A stretch of DNA of 26,860 bases from contig NZ_BPFX01000033.1 in the NCBI RefSeq assembly GCF_019655855.1, forward strand, positions 1-26,860, read 5' to 3'. Both the position numbers and the translations under genes were made by a program. Below are positions 18,801-26,860 of the stretch, piece by piece. The number at the start of each line of letters is the position of its first letter. The stretch's first letter is position 1. Source of the DNA: Pseudomonas paralcaligenes (GTDB taxonomy: Bacteria > Pseudomonadota > Gammaproteobacteria > Pseudomonadales > Pseudomonadaceae). The notes beneath the pieces were generated by a model. It saw nothing but the letters and a program-made list of their open reading frames with translations. It was not told where the DNA came from and ran no database searches.

Positions 18801-20843
18801 ATGAAGAAAATCGATGCAGGCAATCTCTTGGCAGGTGTGCGCAGTAACACGCTGATCGCCGGACTCTTCATAGTCCTGATCATTTCCATCGTGTTGCTGT
18901 TCGCCAACTTCGCCTACCTCAACACCCAGTCCACCTACGACAAGGAATACATCAGCCACGCGGGCGAGCTGCGCGTGCTGTCCCAGCGTATCGCGAAGAA
19001 CGCCACGGAAGCGGCGGCCGGCAAGGCGGAAGCCTTCCCGTTGCTGAAGGAAGCGCGTCGCGACTTCGAGGAGCGCTGGGGCTTCCTGACCTCCGGCAGC
19101 GAGGAAAGCGGCCTGCCGCCGGCGCCGGAATCGGTCAAGCCGAAGATGGACGAGGTGCAGAAGGACTGGGACGTGCTGCGGCAGAACGCCGACGCCATCC
19201 TGCAGAGCGAACAGACCGTACTGTCCCTGCACCAGGTGGCGGCGACCCTTGCCGAAACCATCCCGCAGCTGCAGGTCGAGTACGAAGAGGTGGTCGACAT
19301 CCTGCTGCAGAGCGGCGCGCCGGCGGCCCAGGTCTCCGTGGCCCAGCGCCAGTCGCTGCTCGCCGAACGTATCCTCGGCTCGGTGAACAAGGTGCTGGCT
19401 GGTGACGACGACTCCGTCCAGGCCGCCGACATGTTCGGCCGCGACGCCAGCCTGTTCGGTCGCGTGCTCAAGGCGATGATCGAAGGCAACAGCGCCATGG
19501 AAATCTCCGCGGTGACCGACCAGGACGCCCTGGAGCGTCTGGCCGAGATTTCCGAGCTGTTCCAGTTCGTATCCGGCTCGGTGGACGAGATCCTCGAGAC
19601 CTCTCCGGAACTGTTCCAGGTCCGTGAGTCCGCCAACACCATCTTCACCGGTTCTCAGACCCTGCTGGACAAGACCTCCGGTCTGGCCGGCGAGTTCGAG
19701 GACCTGGCCGACGGCCGTTACTTCAATACCGTCGCCGGTTACGTGCTGGGCGCCCTGGCCCTGGCGGCGATCATCCTCATCGGCCTGGTGATGGTGCGCG
19801 AAACCAACCGCCGGCTGGCCTCCACCGCCGAGAAGAACGAGCGTAACCAGACCGCGATTCTGCGTCTGCTCGACGAGATCGCCGACCTCGCGGACGGTGA
19901 CCTGACCGTGGCCGCGACCGTGACCGAGGACTTCACCGGTGCGATCGCGGACTCCATCAACTACTCCATCGACCAGCTGCGCGACCTGGTAGCGACGATC
20001 AACTCGACCGCTGTGCAGGTGGCCGCCGCCGCCCAGGAAACCCAGTCCACCGCGATGCACCTGGCCGAGGCTTCCGAGCACCAGGCCCAGGAAATCGCCG
20101 GCGCCTCCGCGGCGATCAATGAAATGGCCGTGTCGATTGACCAGGTATCGGCGAACGCCGCGGAATCGTCCGCGGTAGCGGAACGCTCCGTAGCCATCGC
20201 CAACAAGGGCAACGAGGTGGTGCACAACACCATCACCGGCATGGATAACATCCGTGAGCAGATCCAGGACACCTCGAAGCGGATCAAGCGCCTCGGTGAA
20301 TCGTCCCAGGAGATCGGTGACATCGTTAGTCTGATTAACGACATTGCTGACCAGACCAACATCCTCGCACTGAACGCCGCGATCCAGGCCTCCATGGCCG
20401 GTGACGCGGGCCGCGGCTTCGCCGTGGTAGCGGACGAGGTACAGCGCCTCGCGGAACGTTCCTCGGCGGCGACCAAGCAGATCGAGGCACTGGTAAAGAC
20501 CATTCAGACCGACACCAACGAAGCGGTTATCTCCATGGAGCAGACCACTTCCGAGGTGGTCCGCGGTGCTCGCCTGGCGCAGGACGCCGGTGTGGCCCTG
20601 GAAGAGATCGAGAAGGTATCCAAGACCCTCGCGGCCCTCATCCAGAACATTTCCAACGCCGCTCGCCAGCAGGCCTCTTCGGCCGGCCACATCTCCAACA
20701 CCATGAACGTGATTCAGGAGATCACCTCGCAGACCTCCGCAGGTACCACCGCTACCGCCAAGAGCATCGGCAACCTGGCCAAGATGGCCAGCGAGATGCG
20801 TCGTTCGGTATCCGGCTTCACCCTGCCGGAAGGCCAGGCCTGA
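18801..20843 (+). CDS. pilJ: Type IV pilus chemoreceptor PilJ
   Basis: 680 residues from [20 protein letters not shown]. Membrane segment 1 at about 18-41, a large helical periplasmic region with two PilJ-type sensor modules (about 42-310, including [12 protein letters not shown] and [17 protein letters not shown]), membrane segment 2 at about 312-332, HAMP, then the methyl-accepting signalling coiled coil. The hairpin tip reads [23 protein letters not shown] near residue 517, with Gln-Ala-Ser-Met where classic receptors have Glu-Ala-Ala-Arg, the PilJ-type variant. It senses pilus state, probably through pilin contact, and signals to ChpA via PilI. GC-rich codon use matches its neighbours. 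Confidence 0.97.
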   Translation: MKKIDAGNLLAGVRSNTLIAGLFIVLIISIVLLFANFAYLNTQSTYDKEYISHAGELRVLSQRIAKNATEAAAGKAEAFPLLKEARRDFEERWGFLTSGSEESGLPPAPESVKPKMDEVQKDWDVLRQNADAILQSEQTVLSLHQVAATLAETIPQLQVEYEEVVDILLQSGAPAAQVSVAQRQSLLAERILGSVNKVLAGDDDSVQAADMFGRDASLFGRVLKAMIEGNSAMEISAVTDQDALERLAEISELFQFVSGSVDEILETSPELFQVRESANTIFTGSQTLLDKTSGLAGEFEDLADGRYFNTVAGYVLGALALAAIILIGLVMVRETNRRLASTAEKNERNQTAILRLLDEIADLADGDLTVAATVTEDFTGAIADSINYSIDQLRDLVATINSTAVQVAAAAQETQSTAMHLAEASEHQAQEIAGASAAINEMAVSIDQVSANAAESSAVAERSVAIANKGNEVVHNTITGMDNIREQIQDTSKRIKRLGESSQEIGDIVSLINDIADQTNILALNAAIQASMAGDAGRGFAVVADEVQRLAERSSAATKQIEALVKTIQTDTNEAVISMEQTTSEVVRGARLAQDAGVALEEIEKVSKTLAALIQNISNAARQQASSAGHISNTMNVIQEITSQTSAGTTATAKSIGNLAKMASEMRRSVSGFTLPEGQA

Positions 20844-20857
20844 TCAGGGGCGTGATG

Positions 20858-20875
20858 GCGGCCTGAGAGGGCCGC
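20858..20875 (+). promoter_or_regulatory. Hairpin between pilJ and pilK
   Basis: GCGGCC and GGCCGC form a perfect 6-bp stem with a 6-nt loop, 15 bp after the pilJ stop and 18 bp before the pilK ATG. No T-tract follows. It may lower translation of the methyltransferase relative to the abundant receptor; this is inference. Confidence 0.25.
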
Positions 20876-20893
20876 TGTCCGGGATATTCGGCC

Positions 20894-21775
20894 ATGAGCG
20901 AGGGGCAAGGCATGCAGCCAAGCGGCGTCTGGGCCCTGAAACCCATGGCCGACATGTCGCAGGGAGAGTTCCGCGACTGGCAGGCACTGCTGGAAGAACG
21001 CACCGGCGTCGTGATCAACGAGCAGCGCCGGGCCTTCCTGCAGACCAACCTGACCGCGCGGATGCGCGAACTGGGTGTTGACGACTACGCCAGCTACTAC
21101 CGCCAGGTCACCGACGGCCCGCGCGGGGCGGTGGAGTGGTCGACTCTGCTGGACCGTCTCACCGTGCAGGAAACCCGTTTCTTTCGTCACCGCCCATCCT
21201 TCGATGTGCTGGAAAGTTACCTGCGCGGGCGCCTGGTCACGGACGAGTCGCCGCGACCTCTGGCACTCTGGAGCGTCGGCTGCTCCAGCGGCGAGGAACC
21301 CTACTCGATGGCGATCAGCGTCGCCGAGATACTGGAGGGGGCCGGCAGCGACCGGCAGTTCGGCGTCACCGGCACCGATATCAGCCTGAGCGCGCTGAAC
21401 AAGGCGCGCGAGGCGGTCTACGGCGCGCGCAAGCTGGAACAGATGGACAGTGACCTGTGCGAGCGCTACTTCCTCGCCCAGGACGATGGTCGCTACAAGG
21501 TGGTGCCGGATCTGGCAGCGCGTGTCTGCGCCGCCAGGCTGAATGTGCTGGAGCTGGCCAAGGCGCCGCAATCCGGCATGGACGTAATTTTTTGCCAGAA
21601 CCTGCTGATCTACTTCCGCCGCTGGCGTCGTCGGGAAATCCTCAACCGCCTGGCCGAACGCCTGGTGCCCGGGGGCTTGCTGGTGGTGGGCGTGGGGGAA
21701 GTGATCGGTTGGCAGCATCCGGACCTGGTGCCGGTGGCCGACGAGCGGGTTCTGGCGTTTACCCGCAAGGGCTAA
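20894..21775 (+). CDS. pilK: CheR-type chemoreceptor methyltransferase PilK
   Basis: 293 residues. N-terminal helical CheR domain (FRDWQALLEERTGVVINEQR), TVQETRFFRHRPSFDVL, then the S-adenosylmethionine-binding domain with WSVGCSSGEEPYSMAI from about residue 126, GTDISLSALNKAREAVYG, and FCQNLLIYF near 232-240, where most CheR proteins have FCRNVLIYF. It is expected to methylate PilJ. GGGATA precedes the ATG at 20894. It lies 22 bp before chpA. Confidence 0.95.
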   Translation: MSEGQGMQPSGVWALKPMADMSQGEFRDWQALLEERTGVVINEQRRAFLQTNLTARMRELGVDDYASYYRQVTDGPRGAVEWSTLLDRLTVQETRFFRHRPSFDVLESYLRGRLVTDESPRPLALWSVGCSSGEEPYSMAISVAEILEGAGSDRQFGVTGTDISLSALNKAREAVYGARKLEQMDSDLCERYFLAQDDGRYKVVPDLAARVCAARLNVLELAKAPQSGMDVIFCQNLLIYFRRWRRREILNRLAERLVPGGLLVVGVGEVIGWQHPDLVPVADERVLAFTRKG

Positions 21776-21797
21776 GACAAGAATGACTGGAGCAGGT

Positions 21798-24700
21798 ATG
21801 GGTGATCGGCACGATTATGTCGCCCTGGAATGGGTCAAAGGCGAGATCGCGGAAACCCTGAAGCAGGCGCGTCAGGCCCTGGAGGCGTTCGTCGAGAACC
21901 CGCAGGACGCCACGCGCATGCGTTTCTGCCAGACCTACGTGCACCAGGTCCATGGCACCCTGCAGATGGTCGAGTTCTACGGCGCGGCCCTGCTCGCCGA
22001 GGAAATGGAACAGCTGACCCAGGCGCTGCTGGACGGCCGCGTGGGCAACCAGAACGAAGCGCTGGAAGTGCTGATGCAGGCGATCCTGCAGCTGCCGGCC
22101 TACCTCGATCGCATCCAGAGCGCGCGCCGCGACCTGCCGATGGTGGTGCTGCCGCTGCTCAACGACCTGCGTGCCGCCCGCGGCGAGAACCTGCTGTCGG
22201 AAACCAGCCTGTTCTCCCCCGACCTGTCCACCCGTCTGCCGGCGCTGCCTCTCGACTCGCTGGACAAGCTGCGCTCCGCCGAGCTGCCGGTGCTGCTGCG
22301 CAAGCTGCGGCAGATGCTGCAGATGGCCCTGGTCGGGGTGATCCGCAACCAGGACCTGGCCACCAATCTCGGCTACATGGCGCGAGTGTTCGCCCGCCTG
22401 GAAACCCTGTGCAAGGAAGCTCCGCTCGGCGCCCTGTGGCAGATCGCCTCCGGCCTGGTCGAGGGCCTGGCCAACGGCAGCGTGGGCAACAGCGCCTCGG
22501 TGCGTACCCTGCTGCGCCAGGTGGACAAGGAACTCAAGCGCCTGGTCGACCAGGGGGCCGACGGGATCAACCAGCGTGCACCGGACGAACTGACCAAGAA
22601 CCTGCTGTTCTATGTCGCCAAGTCGTCGGCGCAGTCGCCGCGCCTGCGTGCCCTCAAGGATCAGTACCGCCTCGACGACGCGCTGCCCGACAGCGGCGTG
22701 GTGGACGAGGAGCGCGCCCGCCTGGCCGGACCGGACCGCGACGCCATGCGTTCGGTGGTCGGTGCGCTGTGCGAGGAGCTGGTGCGGGTCAAGGACAGCC
22801 TCGACCTGTTCGTGCGCAGCGACCGCAAGCAGGTTGCCGAGCTGGATGCCCTGCTGGCGCCGCTCAAGCAGATCGGCGACACCCTGGCCGTGCTCGGCTT
22901 CGGCCAGCCGCGCAAGGTCATCCTCGACCAGATCGATGTGGTGCATGCCCTGTCCCTCGGCCAGCGCGAGCCGAACGACGCGGTGCTGATGGACGTGGCC
23001 GGCGCGCTGCTCTATGTCGAGGCCACCCTGGCCGGCATGGTCGGCCCCGCCGACGACCAGCGGAGCGAGCAGAGCCACCTGCCGACCACCGACGTGGCGC
23101 AGATTCACCAGCTGGTGATCAAGGAAGCGCGCACCGGGCTGGAACAGGCCAAGGACGCGATCATCGAGTTCATCGCCTCGCAATGGAACCACGAACACCT
23201 GGCCCGCGTGCCGGAACTGCTGACCCAGGTCCGCGGCGGCCTGGCGATGATTCCGCTGGCCCGCGCCGCCGCGCTGCTGCAGGCCTGTACCCGCTACATC
23301 CAGGAGCAGCTGCTGGTACGCAAGGCCGTACCCAACTGGCAGAACCTGGACACCCTGGCCGACGCCATCACCAGCGTCGAGTACTACCTCGAGCGCCTGG
23401 CCGAAGACCACGCGACCCAGGGCGACTTGATCCTCGACGTCGCCGAGGAAAGCCTGGAGAGCCTGGGCTACCCGCTCAAGGAAAAGCCGTCGATCCTCGA
23501 CCGCATCGAACCGCGCGAGGAAGCGCCGGCACCGTTGGCCGACCCGCTGCAGGAAATCGAAGTGCTGGCCGCCGAAGAGGCTTCCTTCGCGGAGCCGCTG
23601 GCGGAAGAGCCGCCGCTGGAACTCGCGGAGCTGCCCGCGCTGTCTCTCGAGGAAGCGAGCGAGGAGCTGAGCGTCGAGTTCGCCGAACTGCCGGCCGAGG
23701 ACGCCGGCGAGCTGCTGGTGTCCGACGATAACTGGAGCCTGGGCGAGGCGGAGTCGGATGAGTCCGCCGGCATCGACCTGAGCCTGGATGCGCCGCTCGA
23801 ACCGGTGGCCGCGGATGATCTCCCCGCGCTGTCCGACGAGCCGGAAGAATTCACCCTCGACAGCGCCTTCATCACGGAAGCCAACGAGCTGCCAGGCGTC
23901 GCCGAACTGCCGGCGCTGGACGAGAGCCTGCCGGAGCTGTCGCTCGATGGCGAAGAGCTGAGTCTCGACAGCGCCCCGACGCAATGGGACGAGCTGGAGA
24001 TTGCCGATCTCGAACTGCCGGAAGTCGATCTGCCGAGCGCGCCGCTCGAGCCCGAGCCGGTCCAGCCCGCGGTCGACAAACCGATGACCATGGCCGAGGT
24101 GATGGCCGCTCCGGTGCAGGCGATCAATCCGCCTGCCCAGGACGTGCCGCCGAGCCTGTTGCCGCCGCCCGCCGACGAAGAACCGGTGGACGAGGAACTG
24201 CTCGAGGTCTTCATCGAGGAAGTCGGCGAGGTTCTCGAGACCATCAACGAATACCTGCCGCAATGGCGCGCGGATACCGACGACAAGGACGCGCTGACCG
24301 AAGTGCGGCGTGCCTTCCACACCCTCAAGGGCAGCGGCCGCATGGTCCGCGCCCTGATCATCGGCGAACTGGGCTGGTCCATCGAGAACATGCTCAACCG
24401 CGTGCTGGATCGCAGCATCCAGCCCGACCAGCCGGTGCAGCAGGTGATTGCCGACGTGGTGGCGCTGATGCCGGCGCTGGTCGACGAGTTCGCCGCCAAG
24501 GCCCAGCGCCAGCGTGACGACGTCGACCGCCTGGCCGCGACCGCCCACGCCCTGGCCCGTGGCCAGGTGCCGAGCTTCGCCAGCGAGCCGGAGGTCGTCG
24601 CGCCGCAGAGCGCGCAAGTGGCCGACGTTGTGGTGGAGGAAGCGGTCGAAGCCGAAGTCGTTGTCGATCTGCCGGCACCTGAAGCGTTCCAGAGCGGCAC

Positions 24701-26860
24701 CAACGACGAGCCCCTCGACCCGCTGCTGCTGGAGATTTTCCGCAACGAGGCCGAGACCCATCTGGACACCCTGGTGGGCTTCCTGGCCGATTGCGCTCAG
24801 GAACTGCCGCAGCCGGTGACCGACGACCTGCAGCGCGCCCTGCACACGCTCAAGGGCAGCGCGCACATGGCCGGCATCCTGCCGATCGCCGAGATCGCCA
24901 CGCCGCTGGAGAAGCTGGTCAAGGAGTTCAAGACCAACCTGATCAGGGTGGACCTCGGCGAAGCCGAACTGCTGCGCGACGCCGAGCACCTGTTCCGCGC
25001 CGGCCTGGAGCAGCTGGAAAGCCAGCCGCTGGCGCCGATCCCGGGGGCCGCCGAGTTTCTCGAGCGGGTCCACAAGCTGCACCACGCCCGCCTGGAGGGC
25101 GCCGAGAGCGCACGCCTGGAGCAGCAGGACCAGCGCGATCCGCAGCTGATCTCCATCTTCCTCGCCGAAGGCATGGACATCCTGCTGGACGCCGAGGACC
25201 TGCTGCGCAAATGGCGCGAGCATCCCAGCGAGCAGCAGGAACTGTCCGCCCTGCTGGAAGAACTGACCACCCTCGGCCGTGGCGCCGAGATGGCCGAGCT
25301 GCCGCAGATCGACGAGCTGTGCCAGGCCCTGCTGGCCCTGTACCAGGCGGTGCTGGACGGTCGCCTGGCGGTCAGCGAGCACTTCTTCGCCGAGGCCGAG
25401 GCCGCCCATGAGGCGCTGATCGGCATGATGGACCAGGTCGCCGCCGCCCTGCAGGTCAGCCCGCAGCCCGAGCGTGTCGCCGCCCTGCGCGACCTGCTGG
25501 CCCAAGCCCTGAACCCGGCCACCCTGGCGCTGCTGAATACCGACAACGCCATCGGCCTGGAAGTGGTGGAGCTGGACGAACTGCCCGCCGAGCCCCAGGC
25601 CGAAGCGCTGCCGGAACCCGAGATCGAGCCGTTCCTGACCGCGCAGCCCGAGCCCCTGCCGAGCATTCAGCCGGCACCGGTCGCGCCGCTGGCCAGCATG
25701 CCGGAGAACCTCGATGCCGAGATGGTGGAGATCTTCCTGGAAGAGGCCGTCGACATCCTCGACAGTGCCGGCCAGGCCCTCGACCGCTGGCTGAGCGACC
25801 CGGACAGCACCCTCGCCCTGTCGTCGCTGCAACGCGACCTGCACACCCTCAAGGGTGGTGCGCGCATGGCTGAAATCAGCGCCATCGGCGACCTGGCCCA
25901 CGAGCTGGAATCGCTCTACGAAGGGCTGGTCGACCGTCGCTTCAGTTATTCGCCGCCCCTGGCCGATCTGTTGCAGCAGAGCCACGACCGCCTCGCCATC
26001 GTGCTCGAACAGTTGCAGCGCGGCCAGCCGTTGCTGGACTCGTCAGTACTGATCGACGCGATACGCTCCTTTCGCCAGAGCGGCACGATAGCCGCGCCGA
26101 GTTTCTCGGCAAGCAGCGAAAGCGCACAGCGTGATGCGGACGAACAGCCGCAACCGGCCGAGCCGGCTCAGGAGCCGGAGTTGCCCCTGGCGGAAATCGA
26201 TCTGGGTGAGCCGGTCGAGGCTGACTTCGGCGCCCTCACGCTAGATGACCTGCCCCTGGCGGACATCGAGCCCTCCGGCGATCTTCCGGTCGACGAGTTG
26301 CCGTCGCTGAGCCTGGACGAATGGAATCCTGACGACTCGCTACCGCAGCCGACCGAGGCGCCGTCCGCCGAGACGCGGGACGAGTCGCCGGAAATGGACC
26401 TTGAGCTGGCCGGTGCCGACTTCGTGGCGCCGCAGATGGACGAGTTGCCCGAACTGCACATCGACTCCGTCGAGCCGCCGGCCGAGGAACTGCCGGAAGC
26501 GTTGCCGGCGATGACCGCGGAAGAGTGGCACCTGGATGAATCCCTACCCGCCCTGGGATCGGAGACGCCCGAGGATCAACCCACCACCGAACCCGAGGCA
26601 CCCGTCGCCGAGTCACCGGAGATGGACCTGGGCGAACTGGCCGATGCCGAATTCGTGGCGCCGCAGATGGACGAGCTGCCCGAACTGCACATCGAATCCG
26701 TCGAGCCACCGACCGAGGCGCTGCCGGAAGCATTGCCGGCGCTGACTTCGGAAGAGTGGCACCTGGACGAGTCCCTGCCCGCCCTGGGCGCCGAGGACCT
26801 GGCGCCGCTTGCGCAAGAGACTCCGCCCGCCGATGCTGCCCCCGAGCCCGAGCCCGAGCC
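21798..26860 (+). CDS. chpA: Chemotaxis histidine kinase ChpA, N-terminal part (cut by window end)
   Basis: The frame is open from MGDRHDYVALEWVKGEIAET to the window end, giving about 1687 residues; the kinase, CheW and receiver domains lie beyond it. GGAG before 21798 decides the start over an ATG at 21783. Phosphotransfer-like domains in order: an N-terminal one with His49 (VHQVHGTLQMVEF); a degenerate one near 475 without His (LTQVRGGLAMIPL); His841 (FHTLKGSGRMVRA); His1016 (LHTLKGSAHMAGI); a threonine type with Thr1157 (LTTLGRGAEMAEL); and His1349 (LHTLKGGARMAEI). Long acidic Glu/Pro/Leu linkers lie at about 570-790 and from 1430 on, the latter with tandem repeats. ChpA phosphorylates PilG and PilH to control twitching and cAMP. 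Confidence 0.97.
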   Translation, partial: MGDRHDYVALEWVKGEIAETLKQARQALEAFVENPQDATRMRFCQTYVHQVHGTLQMVEFYGAALLAEEMEQLTQALLDGRVGNQNEALEVLMQAILQLPAYLDRIQSARRDLPMVVLPLLNDLRAARGENLLSETSLFSPDLSTRLPALPLDSLDKLRSAELPVLLRKLRQMLQMALVGVIRNQDLATNLGYMARVFARLETLCKEAPLGALWQIASGLVEGLANGSVGNSASVRTLLRQVDKELKRLVDQGADGINQRAPDELTKNLLFYVAKSSAQSPRLRALKDQYRLDDALPDSGVVDEERARLAGPDRDAMRSVVGALCEELVRVKDSLDLFVRSDRKQVAELDALLAPLKQIGDTLAVLGFGQPRKVILDQIDVVHALSLGQREPNDAVLMDVAGALLYVEATLAGMVGPADDQRSEQSHLPTTDVAQIHQLVIKEARTGLEQAKDAIIEFIASQWNHEHLARVPELLTQVRGGLAMIPLARAAALLQACTRYIQEQLLVRKAVPNWQNLDTLADAITSVEYYLERLAEDHATQGDLILDVAEESLESLGYPLKEKPSILDRIEPREEAPAPLADPLQEIEVLAAEEASFAEPLAEEPPLELAELPALSLEEASEELSVEFAELPAEDAGELLVSDDNWSLGEAESDESAGIDLSLDAPLEPVAADDLPALSDEPEEFTLDSAFITEANELPGVAELPALDESLPELSLDGEELSLDSAPTQWDELEIADLELPEVDLPSAPLEPEPVQPAVDKPMTMAEVMAAPVQAINPPAQDVPPSLLPPPADEEPVDEELLEVFIEEVGEVLETINEYLPQWRADTDDKDALTEVRRAFHTLKGSGRMVRALIIGELGWSIENMLNRVLDRSIQPDQPVQQVIADVVALMPALVDEFAAKAQRQRDDVDRLAATAHALARGQVPSFASEPEVVAPQSAQVADVVVEEAVEAEVVVDLPAPEAFQSGTNDEPLDPLLLEIFRNEAETHLDTLVGFLADCAQELPQPVTDDLQRALHTLKGSAHMAGILPIAEIATPLEKLVKEFKTNLIRVDLGEAELLRDAEHLFRAGLEQLESQPLAPIPGAAEFLERVHKLHHARLEGAESARLEQQDQRDPQLISIFLAEGMDILLDAEDLLRKWREHPSEQQELSALLEELTTLGRGAEMAELPQIDELCQALLALYQAVLDGRLAVSEHFFAEAEAAHEALIGMMDQVAAALQVSPQPERVAALRDLLAQALNPATLALLNTDNAIGLEVVELDELPAEPQAEALPEPEIEPFLTAQPEPLPSIQPAPVAPLASMPENLDAEMVEIFLEEAVDILDSAGQALDRWLSDPDSTLALSSLQRDLHTLKGGARMAEISAIGDLAHELESLYEGLVDRRFSYSPPLADLLQQSHDRLAIVLEQLQRGQPLLDSSVLIDAIRSFRQSGTIAAPSFSASSESAQRDADEQPQPAEPAQEPELPLAEIDLGEPVEADFGALTLDDLPLADIEPSGDLPVDELPSLSLDEWNPDDSLPQPTEAPSAETRDESPEMDLELAGADFVAPQMDELPELHIDSVEPPAEELPEALPAMTAEEWHLDESLPALGSETPEDQPTTEPEAPVAESPEMDLGELADAEFVAPQMDELPELHIESVEPPTEALPEALPALTSEEWHLDESLPALGAEDLAPLAQETPPADAAPEPEPE
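26187..26790 (+). repeat. Tandem repeat array in the acidic linker of ChpA
   Basis: Three in-frame units: 26187-26384 (66 codons, diverged), 26385-26612 (76 codons) and 26613 to at least 26790. Shared core: EMDL, then ADF or AEF, MDELPELHI, SVEPP, LPEALPA, EEWHLDESLPALG. Units two and three are nearly identical over long stretches at DNA level, with mostly third-position differences. The first unit keeps the spacing (EIDL, ADF, LDDLPLADI, DEWNPDDSLP). Confidence 0.85.

Noticed and set aside
18756..20690. Minus-strand 644-codon open frame opposite pilJ
   Set aside because: pilJ is unambiguous. The antisense frame is Gly/His/Arg/Val-rich with no domain.
21759..25985. Minus-strand open frame of 1408 codons opposite chpA
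   Set aside because: It lies wholly antisense to a clearly recognised ChpA frame. Its translation is a Gln/Leu/Gly/Val-rich composition with no domain, as expected from high-GC third positions read on the other strand.

Overview
The window is chromosomal, GC-rich gammaproteobacterial DNA. Nearly every gene can be recognised as a core Pseudomonas gene, and the sequences look closest to the P. aeruginosa lineage: the type IV pilus chemotaxis cluster, TonB3, AlgH, the PyrB/PyrC' pair and AmgRS are all present. I cannot name the species. There are no tRNA or rRNA genes, CRISPR arrays, insertion sequences with a transposase, or phage genes. I see no dedicated novel enzyme system. The less ordinary material is in intergenic repeats, leader hairpins, one synteny junction and an internal repeat array in chpA.

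Left block (about 1-10860): a hotdog thioesterase and tex (minus strand) are divergent from the OmpR/EnvZ-type pair AmgR/AmgS (plus strand). These converge on rimB-rimK (minus strand), the ribosomal protein S6 modification pair. Divergent from rimB is hslR (heat shock protein 15), convergent with a membrane PAP2 phosphatase. hslO (Hsp33) and pckA (ATP-dependent PEP carboxykinase) follow on the plus strand, closed by a strong intrinsic terminator at 10829-10856. As I remember PAO1, this order matches PA5202 to PA5192, except that the LD-carboxypeptidase gene expected between amgS and rimK is absent and a dispersed repeat sits there.

Junction (10857-11258): about 400 bp without a gene, packed with REP-like, dRS3-like and direct repeats. 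It separates two gene blocks that I recall as far apart in PAO1.

Middle block (11259-17091, all minus strand): gshB, tonB3, algH (YqgE), ruvX (YqgF), pyrR, pyrB and the non-catalytic dihydroorotase pyrC'. The last five are closely packed: the algH/ruvX and pyrB/pyrC' junctions overlap, and the other two gaps are 9 and 21 bp. The pyr genes make the PyrB/PyrC' aspartate transcarbamoylase complex for pyrimidine synthesis.

Right block (17314 to the window end, plus strand): pilG, pilH, pilI, pilJ, pilK and the first roughly 1690 codons of chpA. Together they form the Pil-Chp chemosensory pathway that controls twitching motility and, in P. aeruginosa, cAMP levels: receptor PilJ, adaptor PilI, methyltransferase PilK, giant histidine kinase ChpA, and response regulators PilG and PilH. 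chpA is cut by the window edge inside an acidic linker that carries a tandem repeat.
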